Assembly: GCA_039619475.1 (NCBI GenBank)
Contig: CM077115.1
Location: 597,953,643-598,017,642 of the forward strand
Reading direction: 5' to 3'
From: Icerya purchasi
Taxonomy: Eukaryota > Arthropoda > Insecta > Hemiptera > Monophlebidae
DNA: 64,000 bases
Every line of letters starts with the position of its first letter. Positions within the stretch are counted from its first letter, which is position 1. The notes under the pieces were generated by a model. It was not told the DNA's origin. It ran no database searches and saw only the letters and a program-made list of their open reading frames with translations. Positions 32,767-45,330 of the stretch are shown one piece after another. The translations under genes were made by a program, and so were the position numbers.

Positions 32767-34249
32767 ATCGTTGAAAATGAATTTTTAGCTAAATAGGTTG
32801 TTGCACATAAAATTAACAATTTTATTTTCAATCGGAATTTAGTAATCATCCCGAATTTATAATCAGAATTTATGCAAGCTTTTTTTGGTTTCCTTTAACT
32901 TTATTTCCATATTCTTCAATTAATTTTTCTTCTTTCGATATATTTAAATTATGTGAGTGGTGCCGTTAGAAAGAATTCATGACATGCCAAACGAATATAC
33001 AGGATATATTATAATTTTAATGAATAGTTTTATATAGACTCGATCGCATTTGAAATACTACCACGAGTTGTCCTTTTTATCCTCAACCGTTTGTGAAAAT
33101 GATAAAAACAGCATAATATTGTAAAAATTATTTTTAACTTTATTAAACCAGAGTTCAGGTGTTTCTAATGAAAGTCTCTCTATTCCAATAAAAAAAAAAA
33201 AAAAAAAAAAAAAAAGTTGTTTAATATTAACAAATTTAAATCGTTTATTAATTAAAATATGTCTCAACTAAATCGGTAACTTTCGAATTAGTTTTAATAA
33301 ATTCACTTAAAGTTGGCTTTTGATTAATTTAAAAAAAAAAAAAAACTGCATAAAAAAATGAAAAAAGAGGGGAAACGATCTTAATCACGTAGAACAAAAT
33401 ATAAACGTGATTTGTAAATTATTAAAAACATACAGATGAAGTTCATTATTTCCAAATAGCTCGTACAAATTTCGTAAACTTATATATACATATATTTTAA
33501 TGTACATTTCTGTACTATAATTGCGGTTTAAATTTATTATTTAAACTAATAGAATAGAAAAAATTATGAAGTCTATTTTTACATAGTTCGAACAAGCCCC
33601 CCCCCCCCGAGGAGATGTCTTTGATGCACTCATGACGCAAAAGTTGAGAAACGCTACACACTAGTATATAATGTTAATCACTCATTTTCGTTGACGTTGC
33701 AAATTTACCGGTATTTATTTTTATTCGTGGCGCTTTTTAGCATCAGAAATAGAATATAGACCGGGCGAAAAAAAAAAACAAAAACAAATAATATATATTA
33801 AGCAATTTCGATGTAATTTGTATTATTACGTAAAGGGCTACAAGAAAGTAGCTGATGCTCGTTTAATTCATTTATCCATTTTTCGATTCTCATTAATGGC
33901 AGCTGGTATATAATAAAATGAACGTTGTCAGAAATATATTAAAGTAAAAATAGGCAGTTGGCTAGTCGGTTAACTGCTAGCTAAAACTAATGGTTATTAA
34001 GTTGAGCAGCGGAAGGGGATAAATAATAGGCTGCGCAGTGGTGAAGCACTTTCATAATAGGAGAAATGCTTTAAAGGGGAGAGTTGCGGTCCAGGAAGAC
34101 TGCCACAAGGGAGAGAAGATAAACAAAAAAAAAAAAAAAACGTAAACTGAAAAAAGAGAAGAATGAATTCGAAAGGTAGGGAATTAGTTAGATAAAGACG
34201 AACAGGTATAGTAGGTATTCTGGTAGACAGATAGATGGCTGGTGAATTC
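32767..34249. other. AT-rich spacer
   Basis: An A tract of about 26 at 33189, a C run of about 13 at 33598 and an A tract near 34128. No gene seen. Confidence 0.5.
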
Positions 34250-34850
34250 GGTAATGTTAGCAGAGCAATAGCGGCCGGAGTAGACGGTCTTTTTTCACTA
34301 GAAAGATGCGTGTATGTTGCCGGTATGCCGGATAGATGCGTGTATCAAAGGCGCATTAGGAGAAGCTCTATTGCAGAGATAAGGCTAAAGGTAGTGGGCA
34401 CGCTGGCCAAATAGCAGGCGAACAAGGTCGGAATTAAGAAAACCATAACGACAAAAGCAAGCTGGAAAACGAAAATCGCTTGGGAACGGAGCGGCTGCGA
34501 GTTAACTAGCAACTTAGTGGCAACATCGCTACGTCTAAACAACGCCAGCACCGAACGGCTTTGAACTTTCATTTGACGCTCGTCCAGATTAGCAGCTTTC
34601 CTCGGAAAAATCTTAACAACGCTCGCGAGCACCTTCGCCGCGAAACCCAACCAACTTTCACCTTATAATTGCTTTCTACGTGTCGGTATGCTATCTGTTG
34701 CTCAATTCTGCTTCACTTCTACCGCACCACACCTCTTCTACACCCGACCCTCTTTTTTGCAACGTCGTTCTTTATATTTCGTTTTACTTCCTTTTTATTT
34801 CCACCTATTCCCCCTCTATGCCCCGCCTACAAATACAAAAAGGATCATTT
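34250..34850. other. GC-richer noncoding island
   Basis: Higher in GC and CpG than either side. The complement of 34345-34650 is an open frame of 101 codons with two hydrophobic stretches, without family resemblance or an initiation context that would convince me. It could be an exon, an enhancer or an old repeat. Confidence 0.3.
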
Positions 34851-35736
34851 TCCTGTACGCACACGCGCGTAAAAAAGAAAAGAAGAAAAAGTAGTGACGA
34901 ACAAAACTGAATTTTCATCGCGGTTTATGTTGTTTTTATTTCAATTCGTGGAAATTTCTTGAATAAGACGCTTACGTGTTTTGACTAGAGATGGAGCAAT
35001 AAAGCTCCGTTGGAAATGTACAATATAGTAATCGTAATGCATTTCAAATATAAAATGACGGTATACTCGTACATGGCCATCACATTCGTGCAAGGAAAAA
35101 GTATAAAGCACTGAATGTGTATAATTAAAAATGAGAAAAGTCTAGCGCAATCAGTTTAGTTTCATTGCTAAAAGCAGTCGACGAAGGAATAAAAATAATT
35201 TATAACGAAAGAAAACAAAAAAAATAAATAATGAAATGAGTAATTTTGTAAAGAATAAACAAAAAGGCCAAAAATAAAACAATTCATCAATTTTGCGTCA
35301 AAATTTGGATTAGTATTAATCGTACGTCTAGATTATCAGTTGCAGTTCACAGTTTTTGCCCCATCAGGAGGTGTTTTTAATTGCTCAGGTCTGTAACAAC
35401 ATTTAAGAAATACTTGAAAAGGAGCAACGAAATCGAATACCTGCAAAATCCATTATTTACATAATGATGATATAGATCAGAAAACGATGAAGTAGTGTGT
35501 GGCTAACACCAGTCTGATTTGTTAATACAAAAATTATAGTACTACCTACAATTCATAATTTTGGTCTCATTGGTGTTCATAACACCACCACCCCATTTCG
35601 GTATTCATTTTTTATTATTTCATATTGTTGAAGAATTTTTATACATGTTCAAATATTTCTGTTCTCTTACATTTTTCGTTTAACCTCATAAATTATTTCA
35701 TTTATGATTCTCTGTTAAAATATCTTATGTATGTAC

Positions 35737-35791
<55 letters not shown>

Positions 35792-35929
35792 TATTAATGA
35801 CAACGTCATTTCTGGCCTGATCCCCACTACTAAAAAGTAAGGTTCCCACCCCTGTAAAACCGGTTAACATAAACTTGCGGGAGTGGGCGTGATCTCATAT
35901 TGTATAGCTACAACATTCAAGTTTAAACT
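34851..35929. other. Spacer with (TA)n microsatellite
   Basis: A long (TA)n run at about 35748-35781 followed by (CA)n. No gene seen. Confidence 0.55.
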
Positions 35930-37034
35930 AGTATCTAGACTACAATAGTGTATGTTTTTTCGTTTTCGAGTTACGTGAATTAATCGTGAGTGAAATGCTG
36001 AAAGTTGGTGCTAACTACAGGTGCGCTCATTATATTCGTTTTTTAAATCATAAAAAAATTGCACCAATTGAAATTCATCGATCGACAAATAGTGCAAGTT
36101 CATTGTGACGAGTGTTTAATATGTTCGTACATGATGCCGTAAATTCCGAGGAGATAGAACGAATATATAGGACGAGTAACGGAAGACCATCCGTAATCTC
36201 AGACGAACTGATGCGAAAAATTGAAAAAGTCCCGCCATCCGATCGCCGCTAAATCATTTACGCGATCTTTTTGACCAGTTTTCGAGTGTGTCACGAGGTA
36301 CCGTGCGTTTCATCGTGCATGAAAGATTGAATTTTAGGAAACTTTGTGCAAAACGGGTTCCAAAACTGCTCACGGAAAAGCATAAAGCACAGTGAATGTT
36401 CTCTCGAAATTTTGCAACATTTTCATGAAGAAGGCAACGAATAAAATTGTTACAGGTGATGCAACCTGTGTATTTCACGGTGCACTAGAAGAAAAAAAAT
36501 GAGTATGCAATGGAAACACACCAATTCGCCCGATGTTGTGAAGGCAAAACAAACACTAATTCGGAAGAAGCTTATAGCGACGGTTTTCTGGGATTCTGAA
36601 GGCGTTATTTTGGTTGAATTCATGGAACTCGGAACCACTGTCAATGGAAAAAGGTATCGTCAGACATTAACCGATCTTCGTCGGTCAATCGAAAACAAAA
36701 GACGTGGAAGCCTACAGTCCGGACCTAGCACCTAGCGATTACCATTTGTTTCCAAAGTTCAAAAAAGGCATCGCAGGAACAAAATTCGACACCGACGAGG
36801 AGTTGAAAAATTTTCGTTCTTATCCCTGGTTACAAAATTTGGCGGTAAATTTTTACGAGGAAGGTATATTTATATGTTAATTTCTCGACTACTCGACAAA
36901 TGCTTAAATTTGAAAGGTGAATATGCGGAAAAGTAAATAAAAGTATGCCGAATTCAATGCCGATGTCTATTTTTTGTAGCTGTATTAGTTTCGAAAATAA
37001 AAAATCGGGAACTATAATTTTTGAACGTCCCTCA
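35930..37034 (+). pseudogene. mariner transposase relic
   Basis: Fragments in order: YRCAHYIRFLNHKK, SNGRPSVISDELMRKIE, LNFRKLCAKRVPKLLTEKHK, GDATCVFH (first catalytic Asp of the DDD triad), MSMQWKHTNSP, KKLIATVFWDSEGVILVEFM, GTTVNGKRYRQTLTDLRRSI, then YSPDLAPSDYHLFPKFKKGI. The segment that should carry the second catalytic Asp (HDNARPH) is missing between RRG and EAYSPD, an internal deletion. Several stops and frameshifts. The 3' end near 37000-37034 reads ACTATAATTTTTGAACGTCC, likely the inner part of the terminal repeat; a matching 5' terminus was not found. Confidence 0.85.
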
Positions 37035-37081
37035 TATTTCTTCTGTCACAAACATTTCTCATAAAATGTGACATTAAATAC

Positions 37082-37106
37082 GTTTTTTTTTTTTTTTTTT
37101 TTTTTT
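37082..37106. repeat. T tract of about 25 bp
   Basis: Homopolymer between the mariner relic and the SINE. It could be the A tail of an unrecognised minus-strand retrocopy. Confidence 0.7.
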
Positions 37107-37260
37107 GTCGAACAGTCAGAACGACGTTGTCAATTTTTCTAGTTCTATACAAAGTTCAGAAGTGATAGAGCTGCGGGTCCGGAGGTGTCACCAGACGTGG
37201 TCAAGGGGCGGACCCCGTTTTTGAAACACGAAGGACCGAGTTTTTTTTATTATATGTATA

Positions 37261-37527
37261 AGTAAAGTAAAGTAAGACCCTTGATAAAGTATAATGAATT
37301 GTGAAGTTAAGGTTCACAATATATTAAGTCCACCGGCACCAATGACAGTAGGGGGCCAGTTCGTTTCTCTCAGCCGCCTTTACTTTCTCAAATGTTTCTG
37401 GTACCCAACTTAATCTCGGATTAGGTATATACCTGGGAGCGACTTGAACCCGTAACGAAACAGGTCTCGATAACCAATGACACCTTTGATTTGAGCCAAG
37501 CGCCTTAACCACTAAGCTACCGCGCTA
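37261..37527 (-). mobile_element. tRNA-derived SINE, family A, copy 2
   Basis: Best conserved head of the three copies: the complement begins with AGCGCGGTAGCTTAGTGG, an A-box-like TTAAGGCGC and the B box GGGTTCAAGTC at about 37442-37452. The tail at the left is AGTAAAGTAAAGTAAG. The 62-codon frame on this strand is only SINE sequence. Confidence 0.87.
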
Positions 37528-37529
37528 GC

Positions 37530-37560
<31 letters not shown>

Positions 37561-37797
37561 GGCCAGTTGCCTTGGTTCGCCTCGCTACTGATAACCTTTT
37601 TCATGTTGGTCGCAGCACGGAAGTTGTTGCGCTCCAGTTTACGTGCTCCGCGCTGAGTTGTGGTTGTGCGGTCGTGCACCCACTTCCACATTGTCAAGTT
37701 CCCGCACAAGCTTTGCATTTCTAACATCTAATATGTATATCGTTAACATCCAATTTACCTGAAATGTATACGGCTACCTCGGATACAAAAGCCTATC

Positions 37798-37846
<49 letters not shown>

Positions 37847-38343
37847 CTCGTACATACATACATCAGTGGCGTATCTTGCAGTACCTCTACTCATGCGGCG
37901 AAGTACCGAAGCAAATTGAAAAACAAAGAAATCTACCACCATGTCGTTAGCAGAGATTGCTTTGACCAAAGAGACAGTTTTAACCTGCCAGTAGAAATCT
38001 GAAGAGCTCTATTTGAGAATGCGGAGGAAATGCTATTTGGTCTGTTGGTGTCGGGTAATAATTGGATTCCAATTTGGTGGTCTGTTCGAATTAGTGTTGT
38101 GTTCGTTAGACATTATGAGCACTTCATTGACGTTAGCGAGTCATTAAGGATATATTGAGAAACGTACGCGCACTTACGACAAATAGCCAATCGGATTGGA
38201 CTTTCAGAGAAACAGATACTTTTTTATTTTGACCGAACTACCAGCGGTATACTGGACATTTTTTGTTGCGAAACTGTGACAAGCTACCGCTATTTTATTA
38301 AGGCGAAATGGCATTCGCGCGACCAATTTATAAATCTCTCTCT
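37528..38343. other. Spacer with microsatellites
   Basis: (TA)n at about 37537-37560, a GC-rich block of about 175 bp at 37561-37735 without a known match, and (TAA)16 at 37798-37846. At 37864 CAGTGGCGTATCTTGCAG looks like a hAT-type terminus, but no partner end was found. Confidence 0.5.
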
Positions 38344-38461
38344 TCGTTCGTTAGCTCGATTTCGAGCGTCTGTACAATCTATCTGTAGAGAATAGGTAGC
38401 GTTCTTGGCAATTGCTGTATGCAACGCTGGTGTACACGCTCAAGACTGCACTCAGAACATA
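38344..38461 (-). mobile_element. SINE family B, 3' tail fragment
   Basis: Matches the same part as 25400-25559 in inverse orientation: TTAGCTCGATTTCGAGCGTC, GAATAGGTAGCGTTCTTGGC and TGCAACGCTGGTGTACACGC. The tRNA head is missing. Confidence 0.75.
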
Positions 38462-40609
38462 TATATCATTTTTGCTAATATTATATATATATTTTGTTTT
38501 TATTTTTTAATTCAATGTGATTTAAGACTATCCTAGATTTAGATCACGTTCGTTTTTAGTCAAAAACGTGGAAGTGAACTAATTAATTTTGGAAACGAAA
38601 ACAATATAAATCAACTTTACACTACAAGAGACAATTCAGTCATAATACTATTAACGTATTTATACATATTTAGTATATTGTTATTTTATTTTCAAAGTTA
38701 AAATCAAATATTTCGGTGTTACAATAATCTCTAATTTTCTTTTCTAAATGAAAACAGGTTATTTAAGTTTTCTTTAAATTCAAAACACATACAATAGTTA
38801 TCTTTATTAATGAGTTTTTTTAAATATTTTTAGCTGAAGATTGAGAAGATACTGTTCCCCAAAAGATGTCTCTTGTATATTCATTTGTATTCAGTTTAAA
38901 TGTTTTTGGGTGTGTAATTATGTTACTTTGCTTTTTATTTTGATCATTATAATATCGGGAAAAAATTATTTTTTACTTTCAGTGGTGTTGAAAACATATT
39001 CGTTGTCAAGAATAGTTTAATAGTAAGAATACAGATAATTTTATGTTATTATGTCGAATTTCGGCCTCTACCGAAAAGATAAGGTAAATCATTGATTACT
39101 GTAAGTATATCTCCCAAAAATATCTCGATATTTTTTTTTTCCTGTTCTCTTGTTTTTCCTCAGGGTTCGAAGAGTTCGCTATCGCTTCTTTCATGTTATT
39201 TATATTTTTAAATTTACCTGAGGTTCTTTTTTTTCGTTGTTTACTTATCAAAGAAAATGCGGAACATTTCGACTACTTTGACGAATTACAATTGAATTTT
39301 TGAAATCTCACCGTACGAGATCGATATTTTCAAAGGAGCCTCTGTACATAATTTATGCCACCGTAAGCGACACGTGCCAGATTTCCAATGGTACGATAAC
39401 GTTTGTTATAGCGAAATAAGATGAATAATCGTGTTTCATTACAATTATTTGAGAGACGTGAGTGGACATGTTTACTAGAAAAACTGAAAGAGAAAAAGTA
39501 AGACGGGTTTAATGCTACGGAGAGAAAAGATGTGCAGTAGTAAGTGAATGATGATGGAAAGGAAAAGAACCAGAATGCTATGGTTTGTTGAAAATGCGAT
39601 ATCGCATAGGAAAGCTATAGTAAAGGTTAGGGTGAGAGTGGAAATGTAAAGACTTGTTCCAAGATAGTCGGAGCTGTTGCTTTTGAATGAGCGAAAATTA
39701 CGAAGCTGGTGGTGGCGGTGGAGCGGTCGTTAGGTAGAATCGCTTTTCGAATCGGAAAATAAAAGAACTTTATCCACTTCGTCCCGACGAATAAGCTGAC
39801 CAGCAAAAGGTTGCGGCTCGAGTCTAGTCTCATTGTTTAGCTTTCACGGTGGACGACAAGGTTCACTCTTTGCATTTCTAACAATGACCGGGCTGTTTGA
39901 TTGCTAGCGAAACTTTAAACTTGAGAATCGGAAAAGTTTTAACGCTGTCCTCCTCTGTAGGCGGAGTAAGGTACCAGAAAAAAAAAAAAAAAGCTCAAAA
40001 AAATTCTTACTCTTTATTATCCAAATCATTCATTCATGCACACAACATAATGAGAAGCGGAGGAGTAAGCTGTTCAATGAAAGGACTGTCGAAGAAAGAA
40101 TTATGAGAGTTGATCATTACCGATCGCAGAGAGGATGTTGAGGATGCGCGTAAGAATATTCTCGGCTGAGGCATGGACGGGGTTCAGGCTAGTATGCGAA
40201 GAATAACAAAAGCGAATAGGTGGGGCGAAGGAAATAAGTGAAAGAACGTGTTTGGAGAGGAGCGAGAAGTAGATGCTTGAAGTTGCCGATCAAAACTCCA
40301 TGTATAGAGGACTGTTCAACGAGAAAAGCGGAAAAGTCTCGAAATGCAGCCTAGCCCATTTTTTGCCGTATTTTCAGTTCGAATTCTGCCAATCTTTAAG
40401 TGCGAAAACAATGGCACAAAAAAAGTTTCCGTGAAAAAACATCCGAAACAAACTGGTGGTCGGCCGATAGATGTCGTTCATATCAGTTATGTCGCCGAAG
40501 CTCTCTTGTTCGCGCATTATCTAGCCGAAGTGAAAATCTTTCTGGTTTTTTATTTTTTTATGGTGACTTCCCATTTCGCCAGATTCGACACAAAATAAAA
40601 TAATAATTG
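38462..40609. other. Long spacer, no gene seen
   Basis: AT-rich to about 39300, then purine-rich and moderately GC-richer to 40600. Frames at 39627-39833, 39897-40106 and 40344-40603 show no recognisable domain. Confidence 0.45.
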
Positions 40610-43260
40610 GAAAAAAGTAATTTGGCATCACGGGCATGACGTTATCGAACGCGATATCTGTAAAACTTGTAGTCGTAGTACGTTTCTTCTTAGGTACCGT
40701 AAGAATTACACAGAGAGTGAAGGCGATTAGCTATTTCAAAAACCAAATTGTATTGTGGGATATTTTGTTATTATTAGAAAACCACCATGCTATTCTTTCT
40801 TCAATAATATTTTCTAGCGTTTTTCGAATGCACGATGATAAAGTTATGGACTTATATGATGCGTATATCCTAGGCTTTAGAACTGGGCATAGAAATTGTT
40901 CTTTTCATTTTTTTGAACAAAAATCTGATGGTAGAGACCTTATCGCTCCGTAAGAAATGCTAACTAGTATTTTTATTACAACTCATACTGTCATTAAAAT
41001 CCTGTAGATTAATTTTTTCATTGAAAAAACCTTCTATATCTTCTTTGTTAGTGTCAAATATCAAGCTTACCCTATCAAGGCCTCGAACTGTTTTAAAAAA
41101 TCATCAGTCATTTCTATCAGGCTTTACAAATTTTTTTCAGGCCTCTTTTTCTTGTTTTATATATATATATATATATTCTATGTAATTTTGCACTGAGGTC
41201 TCTCTAATAAATTTACTTAGAGCAACTCTTTTCAAAGCAGCCGGTTTATTACTTTCTTTGGGGTGGAACTACGCGTCCACGCTACCCAGGGCAACACAAA
41301 CATAGCGGCTAAAGTATTCGGAATTTTGGTGGCGAATTGTTATAAATACCACTGGTATGCGAAAACGTTATACGTTATTCGAAACAGCTCTTTTCAGAGC
41401 TATCACACCCGGAATAAGCACATTAAGCCTGACAACAACCATAATACTCGGATAAGATCAAAAGAAGCTGTGTACGTATACTATGCATCGCTGTAGCGTT
41501 TCCGCATCGAGCCGTATTCGTTCCACCGAGATTGATGAAAATATTTACTTGTTTGTCTTTATTATTTCGTTTTTCTACCGGAGTGCTCTCTGGTAGAATT
41601 TTGTACTATCGCGTTTGAGTATATCGAACTGTTCTTGCTGCTTATTTTTAAAGCTGCTAGTAATATTTGTTTGAAACTAATTCCAACCTGCTCAGTCAGA
41701 TCTCTTGTACGATATCTAGCACACCACTGTCATTTACCATCGCTGAGTCTTGTATATTATTAATATTTATTATAATTGATAGATGGTCGCTTCCAGCTGA
41801 TTCGATAATATTTTCATAATTCAACTACCAAAGTGATATCTGCCGATACCGAAAATTAAATCTAAATTATTATTTCAATTTCCAAAATGTGCCATATGTG
41901 TGGGACATTTTGTATTGGCGATAAACAATTATTTTTACTTATAAATTCCTTCAAGTAATTTTCCCCTCTGCATTATACTATTACGACAAACATTAAAAGC
42001 TCCCATAATTATAAACGATTTTAAATTATATTTCCCATTGTGGAATAGTTAATTTATGCCCAGGAGAGCAATATATTGACAATAGACATGTACGGTATAT
42101 TGTTTAAACCTAAGAATTACTTTTTTACCTGTTGTGTTCTATTATTATTGAATTAGCGTATTACTACACGGTCACTATAATTAATAGAGGAGTGTATTAA
42201 TAAACCGAATGTTTCACATATTTCACACACTTTTTAATATTATATTTTCTTACCTCGATCCGCACTCTGCAGTTCTATTCCGTTATATTCAAATTGTGTT
42301 TTAAGTATTAATATAAATTAATTTCAGTTTTATTTTCTTATTTTATAATTTAATATATATATATCTAATATATTGATATATTGGTACACATACGCATCCA
42401 CATATATGTAGGAATCGAATGTTTTATTTGCTAACTTTTGTTTCTAATTTTTATTATTAATTCTATTATGATTATTATTGCTATTGGTTATTCCATTTTA
42501 CAACTTACTTTTATCCCCTTCTCTTTATACTTTCCTCTGCTACTTGGTTTTGTTTGAATACTACCGTTTTTACGGAATTAGTATTTTTGTTTTCCTATTA
42601 ACATTGCTGATTCTGTACGTTCTCTTTGTACTTTTGGGAGTGCATTATCGATGAGGAAGATAGCTCAACAGTACGTTATGCGTTCTTTTACTAACATTTG
42701 CTCCTGCTATGGCATCTGTTGCAGCTGTTACATTTTGATCGATTGGTACGACACAGCTGTATTTTGATCGAGGAAGATTATTGAATTATTACCCAACTTC
42801 TTTACTACTCGTATTGTCCTTATAGGAGCAAAACTCTCTTCATAAAATAAAAATCAATACCTATTAACTGTTTGAATTGTAGGACATTCTTGAATTGTTT
42901 GTGTCATTAAAAAAAGCACCTCGTACGACACAATAATCCGTTATTAGTTCTTGGTACTTGATTTACTGTTTCGGCATAAAAACAATTTTTTTAGCATGAC
43001 GTTTTTAATATCGATTTGTTATCTTTTGGAACATTTATAATGTATAAATGAATATAAGCACCATCACAATTTATACAAAACTGTTTCATTACGTTCGTCT
43101 TCTACGAGTGTTCCTCGGGAACAAAACAGATTTACTTTTTACCGTTGATTTAGAGGATTTAACGGTATGACTAAATTTTAAGAATTTCCGACTATTTGAA
43201 CGGATGGTTCACATTCCAATCTGACTTTATTTAAATAAACGTATTTGTCCGGTGAAGGAA
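40610..43260 (-). pseudogene. Degenerate LINE: ORF1 zinc region, endonuclease and start of RT
   Basis: From right to left on the complement: ORF1-like text (YLNKVRLECEPSV, then the CCHC-type KQFCINCDGAYIHLYI, then EESFAPIRTIRVVKKL); endonuclease blocks (HVYCQYIALLGIN, FIIMGAFNV in place of GDFNA, NLDLIFGIG, and GSDHLSIIINI with the conserved SDH); a linker (FIRETSVQNYI); RT fingers (KSITLSSCIRKTLENIIEER) and a shortened motif A (FTDIAFDNV). Motif B and FADD are absent, so the copy ends inside RT. Many stops and frameshifts. Family assignment between I and Jockey groups is uncertain. Confidence 0.68.
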
Positions 43261-43506
43261 ATGTGCACCGACTTCGTTTGTATCGCATTTTCTTCATTAA
43301 CAAATTTTTTTGCGTAATCTTAAAATTCTTCACATTTCAAATAATCCGCAGTCCGAATCTTCAAAAACTTCTTCCTCTCTTTTCATTCCATATCTATTCT
43401 CTGATTACTGCCGCTCGAGCTAAACAGAAGAGTATAGGTAACATATACGTTTAATTCTTCATTCAGTTAGTACAGATTACGATGACCTTATTTCTGCACT
43501 CTCTTT
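43261..43506. other. Spacer
   Basis: No motif recognised. Confidence 0.5.
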
Positions 43507-43574
43507 TTTATAATAAAATAAACTTTAATAACAAACAATATATTGTTTGTTATTAAAGTTTATTTTATTATAAA
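43507..43574. repeat. Perfect 68-bp palindrome without loop
   Basis: 34-bp arms meet with no spacer between 43540 and 43541 (centre ACAATATATTGT) and match at every position. The outer 18 bp of the right arm are repeated directly after it (about 43575-43590). Such sequences can extrude cruciforms and are unstable in cloning, so an assembly check is in order. Confidence 0.95.
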
Positions 43575-43994
43575 GTTTATTTTATTATACCATTTTAACA
43601 AACAGGATGTATTCACCTACACTCTCTTTTTTGATTACTTCTGTAGTTACATTTTTTTTTTAAGCTACCGGTTAGCCGTGTGTTAACGATCTGTTTATAT
43701 CCGTTAGAGTTATTGCAACTTTAAAAGGAGTCACAGTCCTGTAGAGTAATTTATCATTGTTATACTTGTCGACGTTATTGTCATTATTATTATTATTATT
43801 GCTAATTATTATCACAGGAACCGTTATCGCCATTATTATTATGTATTATATTCTCAACGTTGTTCATGGCACGTTGCATTCAGGTTGGTTAGTATCGGTA
43901 TTTAACTGCGATGTATCAGTTTCTCCAGTTATCATTCTATTATTAGCTGCATCGATCGATATTTTAGAATATTTATAGGAAACAAACGCAGCAG

Positions 43995-45330
43995 ATGGTG
44001 CATAGTTAATCCCATGGCCTTTCTCAAGGATCGATACTAGTTGCTGTTCAACATACGTATGTCAGTAATATTCCGAAAACTACTTGCGAGAAGTTTCAGT
44101 ATACAGACGATTTAGCTCTTACGATACAAGGAAAGAACTTACACACACGTGTGAGGCTGTGCTAGAAGAATACATTCATAAATGAAACCTGCAACCTAAT
44201 CGTATGGAAAACTTAGGTGGCTCTTTTCCATCTTAATAATCGCTCAGCTAATATGGAAGCTTCCGTTGTTTTCAAAGGTGTTCAGCTCGAAAACTATAAA
44301 TTTCCTAAATATCTCGGTGTGACGCTGGATCGTTCGCTTACCTACAACAAGTAAAGTAAGTCCCATATATCCTTGATAAGGGGTATCGTGGAGTTAAGCT
44401 TTCCACAGTGGTACTGAACGGCATTAATGAGAGTAGAGGGGCCAGTTCCTTTCTCTCAGTCGCCTTTACTTTCCCAGATTTCTCTGGTATCCAATTCAAT
44501 TTCAGATTAGGTATATACCTGGGAACGACTTGTATCCGGAACGAAACAGATCTCGATAACCAATGACAGCTCTGATTGTGTGTCAAGCGCACTAGGCTAC
44601 CGCGCGCTACCTATCTACAACAAACATTTGGAAAATTTTTCTAAGAAGCTAAAAACCCCCCGAGTAAAAAACCTAATAAAAAGGTTAGCCAGCTCATGCT
44701 GCGGTGCAAGATTGATGGTGCTTGCGGACTACCAGCATTGGTGTTCTCAGCTGCCGAATATTGCTCCTCTGTGTGTGGTGAATAGCACTCACACTAAAAA
44801 AGTCGATGTAGTTCTAAATGAAGTTTATCGTACAGTATCTGGTTCGCTAAAAGCAACACCTGTCTTCGTCCAGTGGCTACCGATTTTAGCCAATATATGT
44901 ACCTCCTCCGAATATATACGAAGAGAAAACGAACTAATAACTAGGGGGACTGGAAAAAATGATTTAACCAGAAGTCTCCCCCGATTTCGGTGGAACTAAA
45001 TACTGCGTCTGCTCAGCGTTTAAAGTCAAGTAAATCTCCATGGACTTGCAGCACAAATACAGAGATCCCAAAAGAAAGCCTAGAGAAATGTAAAATAGCG
45101 TGGAAGCTGGGCAAGAATAATACCAGAAATTCCTGGTTAATACGGAAAAATCTCTCAGACACGAACTTTTACCAAGAAGCTGCTGTTGCGGAAACCCTTG
45201 TCACACAATGCAACGCATTGTCGAAGAATGTCCAGTCTTTTCTTCCAGTCAGTTGTGCTTAAAAGATTTACATGACGTACAAATGAACGCCTTAGATTGG
45301 CTGAAACGATTACAAATTAACTTTTAATGA
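43995..45330 (+). pseudogene. LINE RT to C-terminus, degenerate, holds a SINE
   Basis: Plus-strand blocks: GLSQGSILVAVQHTYVSNIP (motif B), KFQYTDDLALTIQGKN (YTDD at the catalytic motif), FKGVQLENYKFPKYLGVTLD and SLTYN, then after the SINE KHLENFSKKLKT, KRLASSCCGARLMVL, VDVVLNEVYRTVSGSLKATP, and the C-terminal CLKDLHDVQMNALDWLKRLQ ending INF and a stop at 45327. No RNase H. The C-terminal form fits insect Jockey-group elements. Frameshifts and stops before and after the SINE show it is dead. Confidence 0.8.
44351..44614 (-). mobile_element. tRNA-derived SINE, family A, copy 3, inside the LINE
   Basis: Flanked by the 9-bp direct repeat CTACAACAA at 44342-44350 and 44615-44623. Removing the SINE and one repeat restores SLTYNKHLENF in the host frame. 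The A-box region is shortened and the B box reads GGATACAAGTC, so the promoter is eroded. The tail AGTAAAGTAAG lies at the left. Confidence 0.92.

Noticed and set aside
34345..34650. Possible two-helix membrane protein on the minus strand
   Set aside because: Hydrophobic stretches alone do not support a gene; left as part of a GC-richer block.
37324..37512. Minus-strand 62-codon frame resembling the one at 44338-44592
   Set aside because: The similarity exists because both are copies of SINE-A; a SINE has no coding role and the third copy (13225-13425) breaks the frame.
37864..38340. hAT element starting CAGTGGCGTATCTTGC
   Set aside because: Only one end looks right; no inverted partner, no target duplication and no transposase.
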